Shown in pieces: positions 1-5,550 of a DNA stretch of 7,212 nucleotides (position 1 is the stretch's first letter; each line of letters starts with the position of its first letter). The position numbers and the translations under genes are program-made. Under the pieces are notes generated by a model. It was not told where the DNA came from. It did not search any database and was given only the letters and a program-made list of their open reading frames with translations. This DNA is from Flavobacteriaceae bacterium (GTDB lineage: Bacteria; Bacteroidota; Bacteroidia; Flavobacteriales; Flavobacteriaceae): contig JABHGH010000116.1 of the NCBI GenBank assembly GCA_018672145.1, positions 1 to 7,212 on the forward strand, in the 5' to 3' direction.

Positions 1-931
1 GTAAGCGTCGAGTTATAATCATCGTACAAAGTGATGAAAAGACATTGTCTTGGTGTTGTACACCTGCTTTTATCATGGCGTACACATCCACATCATCAAG
101 CGAAGCATAATATTCAATAGCTTTTTCAGAATCCGGCTCGGTCGTCGTGTTGTTTAAAAAATAAATCAGTTCTTTAGAAGCATCAACGGACTCCCCGTTG
201 AGTATAAGTTCACGAGCACGTAACACGACTCGTTTTAAGACTTCTTCTGCCACAAAACTTGTTTTGTGTAGATAAACAGACCAGTACATAAGCCTGCGAG
301 CAAGAAGAAATTTTTCAATAGAATACATCCCCTTTTGTTCAACTACCAAATGCTCATTTTGAACCCGAAGCATTGCTACTATGCGGTCAGTGTTAATGTT
401 TCCCTCTGTCACACCCGAATAAAAACTGTCTCTTTTGAGATAGTCTAATCGGTCCATATCGAGTTGAGATGAAATGAGTTGGTTGAAAAAGGGTCTTTTA
501 TATTTCCCTTCAAACATTTCAATAGCTAGTGTGATCTTTCCATTGTATTTCTTGTTTAAGGTATTCATAAGAACAAGCGACCACTGTTCATGTGAAATTC
601 CTTTTATTAATACGCCTTCGAGTGCATGAGAAAAAGGGCCATGCCCTAAGTCATGTAAAAGAATGGCAATCAAGGAAGCTTCTTTTTCGTTTTTGGAAAT
701 TAAAGTGCCTTTTTTTTCAAGAATTTCGAGTGTTTTTTGCATCAGATGCATGGCGCCTAAAGCATGAGCGAAACGATTGTGTGTTGCTCCATTAAACACA
801 TAGTGAGAAAGTCCCATTTGTTGAATGCGTCGAAGCCGCTGAACAACAGTCTCTTGGATAATTGAAGAAATTAACGGAGATGGAATTGAAATAAAACCGT
901 AAATTGGATCGTTATAATTCTTGAGTCTCAA
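1..931 (-). CDS. HD-superfamily phosphohydrolase (SAMHD1/dNTPase-like), C-terminus cut by window edge
   Basis: I translated this frame by hand; it is open from the left edge (about 310 residues visible) with no frameshift. It belongs to the HD metal-dependent phosphohydrolases related to dNTP triphosphohydrolases and SAMHD1. The metal ligands are visible: His56 in NRFAHALG, His93-Asp94 in LLHDLGHGPFSHALE, and Asp160 in LDMDRLDYLKRD, followed by the SAMHD1-like YLKRD segment. The N-terminal NDPIYGFISIP and QRLRRIQQMG are typical of the group. The only usual start codon ahead of the conserved N-terminus is TTG at 931-929. Upstream the frame stays open into the porX complement to a stop at 1000-998, but holds no ATG, GTG or other TTG; the first ATG (Met39) would remove conserved sequence. 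Predicted substrate is a (deoxy)nucleotide or similar phosphoester, probably in the cytoplasm; the true substrate cannot be read from sequence. It is divergent from porX with 29 bp between starts. Family is confident; substrate and start are less so. Confidence 0.9.
   Translation of the reverse strand, partial: MRLKNYNDPIYGFISIPSPLISSIIQETVVQRLRRIQQMGLSHYVFNGATHNRFAHALGAMHLMQKTLEILEKKGTLISKNEKEASLIAILLHDLGHGPFSHALEGVLIKGISHEQWSLVLMNTLNKKYNGKITLAIEMFEGKYKRPFFNQLISSQLDMDRLDYLKRDSFYSGVTEGNINTDRIVAMLRVQNEHLVVEQKGMYSIEKFLLARRLMYWSVYLHKTSFVAEEVLKRVVLRARELILNGESVDASKELIYFLNNTTTEPDSEKAIEYYASLDDVDVYAMIKAGVQHQDNVFSSLCTMIITRRL
921..931. repeat. Short palindrome TTGAG-T-CTCAA over the HD gene start
   Basis: Perfect 5-bp arms around a single base, lying in the 29-bp divergent region between the HD gene and porX and covering the HD gene's TTG start codon and its first codons. 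It is placed where a repressor could touch both genes, or where an mRNA structure could mask the TTG. Arms this short can occur by chance, so this is only a candidate. Confidence 0.25.
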
Positions 932-947
932 TGAAATAGAATTTACA

Positions 948-955
948 CAAATATA
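948..955 (-). promoter_or_regulatory. Candidate -7 box (TATATTTG) for the HD phosphohydrolase gene
   Basis: Read on the minus strand, TATATTTG matches the Bacteroidota -7 consensus TAnnTTTG exactly. It ends 16 nt before the TTG start, giving a predicted leader of about 10 nt. I see no clear TTTG/TTG -33 box at the right distance; that region would lie inside the first codons of porX. One 8-bp match in AT-rich DNA is modest evidence; position supports it. Confidence 0.45.
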
Positions 956-960
956 CGAAT

Positions 961-2508
961 ATGAAGCCGATACAGGTTCTTTGGGTTGACGACGAAATCA
1001 ACCTTTTAAAGCCACACATTCAATTCCTTGAAGAAAAAGGATACACCGTTAGTCCATGCACAAATGGTCCTGATGCATTGGAATTGATCAAAACAAAAGT
1101 TTTTGACATTGTTCTTCTCGATGAAAACATGCCTGGTATGGATGGCTTAGAAGTTTTGAGTAGCATCAAGCAATCGTTTCCAAATTTGGAGGTCATTATG
1201 ATTACCAAAAGTGAAACAGTAACCCTAATGGAAGAAGCGATCGGCGCAAAAATATCTGATTACCTTATCAAGCCGGTTAATCCAAATCAAATTTTGCTTT
1301 CGCTAAAAAAAAATCTTGACCATTCCAGATTGGTTATGGAAAAAACCACGATAGACTATCAACGCTCTTTTCAAGAGCTTACGCAGGAAATAGGAATGGC
1401 AAACAACTTGAATGATTGGGTTAAGATTTATCAAAAACTCTGTTTTTGGGAACTAGAACTTGAATCATTAGAATCCAATGATTTACAAGAGATACTCAGC
1501 TACCAAAAAGGAGAAGCAAACAGTCAGTTTTCTAGGTTTGTTTGTAAAAACTATGAAAGCTTGCTAAAAAACGATGATTCACTTGTCTTTTCGCACCAGA
1601 TGATTCAAAAACTTGTCTTACCAAAGTTAGCTTCCAACTCCCCTACTTTACTAGTTGTTGTTGACAATTTGCGTTATGACCAATGGCGTGTTTTACAGGG
1701 TTTTCTTACACCTTTTTACAGTTTGCAAGAAGAAACAATTTGTAGTAGCATTTTACCAACGGCGACTCAATATGCTCGAAACGCATTGTTTGCTGGCGAA
1801 CTTCCTATGGACATCAAGCGATTATATCCTCAGTGGTGGAAAGATGATACTGATGATGGCGGAAAAAATTTGTTTGAACGTGAGCTTCTTGATGCGCAGT
1901 TCAAAAAACTAGGTGCTGACATTAAGTTTAGCTATCACAAAATCACCCGCTCTGAACAGGGACAAAAGCTGGCAAATCACATGGGTAATGAAAAGAATAA
2001 CGATCTCTGTGTTGTTGTTTACAATTTTGTCGATGTAATATCTCACGCAAAAACAGAAATGGAGATCATAAAGGAGCTGGCATCTAACGATAAGGCATTT
2101 CGGTCCCTGACAGCGAGTTGGTTTAAAAACTCCCCACTTTTCGAAATCATAAAAAATGCACAATCAGTTGGCTTTACGTTGATGATTACAACGGACCACG
2201 GAACCATCAATGTGCGTCAACCTTCAAAAATATTTGGGGATCGTGATACAAGCACCAATATTCGATACAAAACAGGTAGAAGATTAAGTGCTGAAGATAA
2301 ATCACTGTTTTCTGTATCGAACCCCGAAGATATTGGTCTTCCAAAAATCAATATGTCAAGCACTTTCACTTTTGCGACTGAGGATCGGTATTTGATTTAC
2401 CCCTCAAGATTCAACCACTTTGTCAGTTATTATAAAAACACTTATCAACACGGTGGCGTCTCCCTAGAAGAAATGCTGATTCCCTTTGCCGTGCTTTCAC
2501 CCAAGTGA
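961..2508 (+). CDS. porX: PorX: response regulator with PglZ (alkaline-phosphatase-superfamily) effector domain
   Basis: 515 aa, the usual PorX size. Residues 1-120 form a CheY-like receiver: acidic pair Asp10-Asp11 in LWVDDE, phospho-acceptor Asp54 in VLLDENMPG, Thr82, and Lys104 in LIKPVNP. Residues 121 to about 210 are a mainly helical linker. About 225-515 is the PglZ domain, with candidate metal and catalytic residues Asp235 (VVVDN), Thr267/Thr269 (LPTATQYARN), Asp358 and His362 (FVDVISHAKTEM), Asp412-His413 (TTDHGTI) and His497 (YQHGGVSLEEM). All key positions look intact. There is no DNA-binding domain. Known biology: in Porphyromonas and Flavobacterium PorX works with the kinase PorY to control type IX secretion, and its PglZ domain has reported phosphodiesterase activity on oligonucleotides. 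No porY is in the window. ATG at 961 is right because the receiver's first strand begins at once. Only weak promoter-like boxes precede it. tsaE follows after 14 bp. Confidence 0.96.
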   Translation: MKPIQVLWVDDEINLLKPHIQFLEEKGYTVSPCTNGPDALELIKTKVFDIVLLDENMPGMDGLEVLSSIKQSFPNLEVIMITKSETVTLMEEAIGAKISDYLIKPVNPNQILLSLKKNLDHSRLVMEKTTIDYQRSFQELTQEIGMANNLNDWVKIYQKLCFWELELESLESNDLQEILSYQKGEANSQFSRFVCKNYESLLKNDDSLVFSHQMIQKLVLPKLASNSPTLLVVVDNLRYDQWRVLQGFLTPFYSLQEETICSSILPTATQYARNALFAGELPMDIKRLYPQWWKDDTDDGGKNLFERELLDAQFKKLGADIKFSYHKITRSEQGQKLANHMGNEKNNDLCVVVYNFVDVISHAKTEMEIIKELASNDKAFRSLTASWFKNSPLFEIIKNAQSVGFTLMITTDHGTINVRQPSKIFGDRDTSTNIRYKTGRRLSAEDKSLFSVSNPEDIGLPKINMSSTFTFATEDRYLIYPSRFNHFVSYYKNTYQHGGVSLEEMLIPFAVLSPK

Positions 2509-2518
2509 CCTATTTTTG
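2485..2518 (+). promoter_or_regulatory. Candidate tsaE promoter (TTTG -33, TATTTTTG -7)
   Basis: TTTG at 2485-2488 and TATTTTTG at 2511-2518 are separated by 22 bp, within the spacing reported for Bacteroidota primary-sigma promoters. The -33 box lies in the last codons of porX and the -7 box in the 14-bp gap. The -7 box ends 4 nt before the ATG at 2523, so the transcript would be leaderless or nearly so. The same geometry occurs at aroB, which supports this reading. tsaE could therefore be transcribed separately from porX as well as by readthrough. Confidence 0.55.
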
Positions 2519-2522
2519 CGAC

Positions 2523-2927
2523 ATGATAATGGAATACACCTTGGATGATATCGGTGAGGTTGCAGCAAAGCTTGCCACTTCCTTTAACCACTCTGTTGTG
2601 GCATTCAATGGCGCAATGGGTAGTGGAAAAACCACCTTAATCAAAGCGATTGTTAAACATTTGGGTAGCGACAACATTGTCAGTAGTCCAACTTTTGGGT
2701 TGGTTCACGAATATGCAACCCAAGAGGCACTCGTTTATCATATGGATTTGTATCGTTTGGAAGGAGTTGATGAGTTGGAACAATTGGGTGTTGAAGACTA
2801 TATTTTGTCTGGCAATTTATGTCTTATTGAATGGCCAAACCTTTTAGAAGATCATATCAACGGCCATTCTCATACAATAACAATCAGCTCCGTAGATGAG
2901 CACAAACGAAAATTAGAATTTCTATGA
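2523..2927 (+). CDS. tsaE: TsaE, ATPase subunit of the tRNA t6A37 threonylcarbamoyl transfer complex
   Basis: 134 aa from ATG 2523, typical for TsaE, a cytoplasmic P-loop ATPase that works with TsaB and TsaD to place threonylcarbamoyl on A37 of ANN-decoding tRNAs. Visible: Walker A GAMGSGKTT (residues 30-38), the SSPTF switch-like motif (54-58), HMDLYRLE (73-80) and the family signature LIEWP (101-105). The frame also opens at GTG 2505, overlapping the porX stop, but that would add six residues (VTYFCD) encoded by the promoter-like TATTTTTG box, so I prefer ATG 2523; ATG 2529 is a second possibility. The stop TGA overlaps the next gene's ATG (ATGA), suggesting translational coupling. The porX-tsaE order is, as I recall, common in Bacteroidota. 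No missing motif seen. Confidence 0.95.
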   Translation: MIMEYTLDDIGEVAAKLATSFNHSVVAFNGAMGSGKTTLIKAIVKHLGSDNIVSSPTFGLVHEYATQEALVYHMDLYRLEGVDELEQLGVEDYILSGNLCLIEWPNLLEDHINGHSHTITISSVDEHKRKLEFL

Positions 2928-3250
2928 GTTTTCTCAAACGTTTATTTTATTATCTCGGAGGATTCTCTGTTGGAATTATCCTATTGATGTTCTTTTTAGG
3001 CGGTAAAAAAACACGCTGCACTTATGGGCCACAAGCTCGTGTTCTTAGCGATTTTTCCAAAAAGGAATGGGTTTTTAATCCGATTCTTCAGAAAGAAATT
3101 GATAGAGAAAAATTTCTTAAAGGTGGCAAAATCATCTTTTCTGAAAGTGAGATTGGAACAGATAGTTGTAATACTTACCGTATAAAAATTCAAACAGGAG
3201 TATTCAATGTTAAAAACTGTGATAGCATTGCCTACTTCACGAAGTTCTAG
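2924..3250 (+). CDS. Small single-pass membrane-anchored protein of unknown function
   Basis: 108 aa. Residues 1-6 carry a positively charged start (Lys5, Arg6), followed by one hydrophobic segment at about 7-26 (LFYYLGGFSVGIILLMFFLG), then GGKKTRCTYGPQARV. This reads as an uncleaved N-terminal anchor. By the positive-inside rule alone orientation is unclear, since Lys28, Lys29 and Arg31 follow the segment. The soluble part of about 80 residues has three cysteines (Cys32, Cys82, Cys99) and ends in a short beta-rich stretch (TYRIKIQTGVFNVKNCDSIAYF). From memory, similar short proteins with the TM-GGKK-C-YGPxARV layout occur after tsaE in other Flavobacteriia, so it is probably a real conserved lineage-specific gene, but I cannot name a function. 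The ATG overlaps the tsaE stop by 4 bp, so it is probably co-translated. Its 3' end overlaps the convergent proline dehydrogenase gene by 14 bp. Confidence 0.8.
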   Translation: MSFLKRLFYYLGGFSVGIILLMFFLGGKKTRCTYGPQARVLSDFSKKEWVFNPILQKEIDREKFLKGGKIIFSESEIGTDSCNTYRIKIQTGVFNVKNCDSIAYFTKF

Positions 3251-4418
3251 CTTCTTTTTTTCGTCTTTCTAGCTCTTTCTTAAGGCGAATCAATTCACGT
3301 GTGGTTTGTGCTGTGATTGATGAGTTCTCTTCTGCTCGTCTCGCTAAATAAGGCACGAGCTTGTTTATTGGACCAAAAGGTACAAACTTAACCACGTTAT
3401 ACCCCCGCTTTGCCAATGCAAAGCTAATGTGATCACACATTCCGAGAAGTTGACTAAACCAAAAGCGATGATCAGAAGGAGATACAGAGTGTTTTTCTAA
3501 CAATTCAACAGCGAGCAAAGCACTTTGTTCATTGTGTGAACCCATGACCACAGAAACGGTATTGATACATTGAAGGCAATAACGAACAGCTTCGTCAAAT
3601 TGGATATCCGTTTCCTCTTTGGTTTTACAAATGGGGCTTGGTATTTGCTGCTTCTTTGCGCGCTCTCGTTCTTTTTCCATATACGCACCTCGAACGAGCT
3701 TTACTCCTAGTCTAAACTTGTTGTCAATCGCAACACGATGCATTTCTTGTAAACGTGAAAACCCATCCGTCAGATACAATTGAATGGTGTTATAAACAAC
3801 CGCTTTTTTGTTGTTAAATTCTCGCATCAAATCAACAACTACCCCATCCACAGCACTTTGCATATTGTATTCCTCTGCGTCAATGAGTAGGCCAACATTG
3901 TGTTTTTGTGCAGCAAGACAACATGTATGAAAACGATTGATTGCCCTTTGCCATGACTGACATTCACTATCGTTGAGAGCTTGTTTTGAACTCACTTTAC
4001 AAAACAAATCTTTATGCCCTAATGAGGTGGGTTTGCACACACTAAACGGAATGTTTTGATGCTTGGACGCATGAGTCAAAAGATCAACGACAATTTGACA
4101 ATTTTTATCGAATTCTAATTCTTTATCAACCTCTTCGACTGCATAATTGAGATAAGAGTAAACACGAAAATCCGATAAATAAGAGACCTTTTCTTCAGCT
4201 TGTTCAAGAGAAGTGCCAGCAAAAAAAGGACTAAAGAGCCAACGAATAAGTTTTCGAGTGATAACAAAATCACGATGCCCAAATCGTCTCATAACTTTAA
4301 TACCCAAACTAGAGAGAAGTGGATTTGAAAGAAGACCAAATAATCGAATGGATTTTTGTAATTCTTTTGTCGTTTTATGCGAAAAAGACTCCGATATGTT
4401 GTTAAATAAATAACGCAT
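3237..4418 (-). CDS. Proline dehydrogenase (monofunctional, FAD-dependent)
   Basis: 393 aa. It oxidises L-proline to delta-1-pyrroline-5-carboxylate, passing electrons through FAD to the quinone pool; such enzymes are usually peripheral to the inner face of the cytoplasmic membrane. The (beta/alpha)8 PRODH motifs appear in order: KPTSLG (129-134), LIDAEEYNMQ (178-187), YNTIQLYL (209-216), GVKLVRGAYMEKER (238-251), GSHNEQSA (293-300), SQLLGMCDHISFAL (322-335), KFVPFGP (344-350) and LARRAEEN (358-365), whose Arg360-Arg361 and Glu364 match the proline-carboxylate site of PutA. There is no P5C dehydrogenase domain and no N-terminal DNA-binding domain, so it is not a full PutA; the partner P5C dehydrogenase must be elsewhere. 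The C-terminal tail (about 373-393, RELIRLKKELERRKKEARTS) is highly basic and helical. ATG 4418 is the natural start. The gene is divergent from aroB (61 bp) and overlaps the small upstream-strand gene tail to tail. Confidence 0.95.
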   Translation of the reverse strand: MRYLFNNISESFSHKTTKELQKSIRLFGLLSNPLLSSLGIKVMRRFGHRDFVITRKLIRWLFSPFFAGTSLEQAEEKVSYLSDFRVYSYLNYAVEEVDKELEFDKNCQIVVDLLTHASKHQNIPFSVCKPTSLGHKDLFCKVSSKQALNDSECQSWQRAINRFHTCCLAAQKHNVGLLIDAEEYNMQSAVDGVVVDLMREFNNKKAVVYNTIQLYLTDGFSRLQEMHRVAIDNKFRLGVKLVRGAYMEKERERAKKQQIPSPICKTKEETDIQFDEAVRYCLQCINTVSVVMGSHNEQSALLAVELLEKHSVSPSDHRFWFSQLLGMCDHISFALAKRGYNVVKFVPFGPINKLVPYLARRAEENSSITAQTTRELIRLKKELERRKKEARTS

Positions 4419-4433
4419 AGACTTTAGGATGTT

Positions 4434-4445
4434 TGTTATGTAACA
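4434..4445. repeat. Inverted repeat TGTTA-TG-TAACA between proline dehydrogenase and aroB
   Basis: Perfect 5-bp arms around 2 bp, in the 61-bp divergent region. On the minus strand it sits just downstream of a one-mismatch -7 box (TATTTTTA, 4455-4448) that could serve the proline dehydrogenase gene. On the plus strand it is near where the aroB -33 box should lie. That is a reasonable place for an operator affecting either gene. The arms are short and the region is AT-rich, so chance is a real alternative. Confidence 0.25.
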
Positions 4446-4467
4446 TTTAAAAATAAAACATTTGATT

Positions 4468-4475
4468 TACTTTTG
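4468..4475 (+). promoter_or_regulatory. Candidate aroB -7 box (TACTTTTG)
   Basis: TACTTTTG matches TAnnTTTG exactly and ends 4 nt before the aroB ATG at 4480, the same spacing as at tsaE; both are followed by C and three further bases before ATG. It predicts a leaderless or nearly leaderless aroB mRNA. No convincing -33 TTTG lies 17-23 bp upstream; the nearest, at 4432-4435, is 32 bp away. Confidence 0.5.
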
Positions 4476-4479
4476 CAGT

Positions 4480-5550
4480 ATGTTCACAAAAAAACTTACT
4501 GATACGGTTTTAGACAATGTTCTCTTTGGCAGAAAAGGTTGGGAAAAACTAAACAACTCGATTAAGGAGAAGTCATACACTTCGATTTTTGTCCTAGTTG
4601 ACAGCAATACCAAGTCGCATTGTTTGGGTTATTTCGAAAGTCATTTTCAGCATGATTTCAAGTTGCTAACCATGGAGGCAGGGGAACCCAACAAGCATCT
4701 AGAAACTTGTTCCTCTATATGGGCCTCTCTATCTGACGAAAAAGCCGATCGCAATGCCTTATTGATTCATGTCGGAGGTGGAGTCGTTACAGATTTAGGT
4801 GGTTTTGTTGCTTGTACTTATAAGCGAGGGATTGATTTTGTAAATATCCCTACGTCACTATTGGCTATGGTAGATGCTTCTGTTGGTGGCAAAACAGGCG
4901 TTGATTTTCAGGGACTGAAAAATCAGATTGGCATTATACGAGAACCCGAGTTCGTTGTTATTGATTCCAATTTCCTTAGCACTCTTCCTGAAAATGAATT
5001 CCGAAGCGGGTATGCGGAAATGCTAAAACATGGTCTTATTGCTGATGCTGATTATTTTGAGAAATTGGCTTCTGCCGCATTATCACAAAATATTCCCCTT
5101 GATGATTTTATTGCCCATTCTGTTCATGTAAAAAGTGAGGTCGTTAAAGAAGATCCCTATGAAAAAGGACTTCGCAAGATTTTGAACTATGGACATACGT
5201 TAGGGCATGCAATTGAAACACATTTTTTGTCGCATCCGACTTCAGACAGGCTACTTCATGGGGAAGCAATTGCCATTGGCATGATAATGGAAGCTGAACT
5301 TTCTTTCCGCACAACATCTTTATCGTTAACGGAGAGAGACCGGATTAAAAAGGTTTTTACTGCTATGTATTCCCCTGTTGTTATTCAAGAAGCTGACAAA
5401 GTTGTGATTAAGAGTCTTTTGCAGCACGACAAGAAAAATCAATCAAATCAAATTCGCTTTGTGTTGCTTGAGAAGATTGGAAAAGCAGTGGTCGATCAAC
5501 TTGTGAGTGATGATGATATAGAGTCAGCGTTTGCTTTCTACAGCGCTTAG
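4480..5550 (+). CDS. aroB: 3-dehydroquinate synthase
   Basis: 356 aa, the usual AroB length. It converts DAHP to 3-dehydroquinate in the cytoplasm, the second step of the shikimate pathway to aromatic amino acids, using NAD and a divalent metal, usually zinc. The NAD-binding segment HVGGGVVTDLGGF (97-109) is followed by YKRGIDFVNIPTSLLAMVDA and SVGGKTGVDF with Lys138. Metal ligands are Glu180 (SGYAEMLKHGLI), His239 (NYGHTLGHAIE) and His260 (LLHGEAIAIGM); Lys183, Arg232 and the HDKKN segment (316-320) are also present, so the active site looks complete. The frame also opens at TTG 4462, but that would add MIYFCS encoded by the promoter-like TACTTTTG box, so ATG 4480 is the better start. The gene is divergent from the proline dehydrogenase, a pairing I recall from other flavobacteria without a known metabolic reason. 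Its stop overlaps the ppc stop on the other strand. Confidence 0.97.
   Translation: MFTKKLTDTVLDNVLFGRKGWEKLNNSIKEKSYTSIFVLVDSNTKSHCLGYFESHFQHDFKLLTMEAGEPNKHLETCSSIWASLSDEKADRNALLIHVGGGVVTDLGGFVACTYKRGIDFVNIPTSLLAMVDASVGGKTGVDFQGLKNQIGIIREPEFVVIDSNFLSTLPENEFRSGYAEMLKHGLIADADYFEKLASAALSQNIPLDDFIAHSVHVKSEVVKEDPYEKGLRKILNYGHTLGHAIETHFLSHPTSDRLLHGEAIAIGMIMEAELSFRTTSLSLTERDRIKKVFTAMYSPVVIQEADKVVIKSLLQHDKKNQSNQIRFVLLEKIGKAVVDQLVSDDDIESAFAFYSA

Noticed and set aside
592..795. Plus-strand open frame of 67 codons
   Set aside because: It lies entirely opposite the HD domain of the minus-strand phosphohydrolase, has a low-complexity basic translation, and shows no recognisable motif.
961..2508. PglZ domain as a sign of a BREX or phage-growth-limitation defence island
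   Set aside because: The PglZ domain is fused to an intact CheY-like receiver with phospho-acceptor Asp54, which is the PorX architecture. The flanking genes are housekeeping, and no BrxA/B/C, PglX or other defence gene is present.
2505..2522. GTG start for tsaE overlapping the porX stop
   Set aside because: The six extra residues would be translated from the TATTTTTG promoter-like box and are not needed for the TsaE fold; ATG 2523 fits the same spacing seen at aroB.
3237..4418. Bifunctional PutA or a truncated PutA
   Set aside because: 393 aa with a complete PRODH barrel and a natural stop matches monofunctional proline dehydrogenases; there is no trace of the aldehyde dehydrogenase domain in nearby frames.
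4462..4479. TTG start for aroB
   Set aside because: It would encode MIYFCS from the TACTTTTG box; ATG 4480 begins just ahead of the normal AroB N-terminus.
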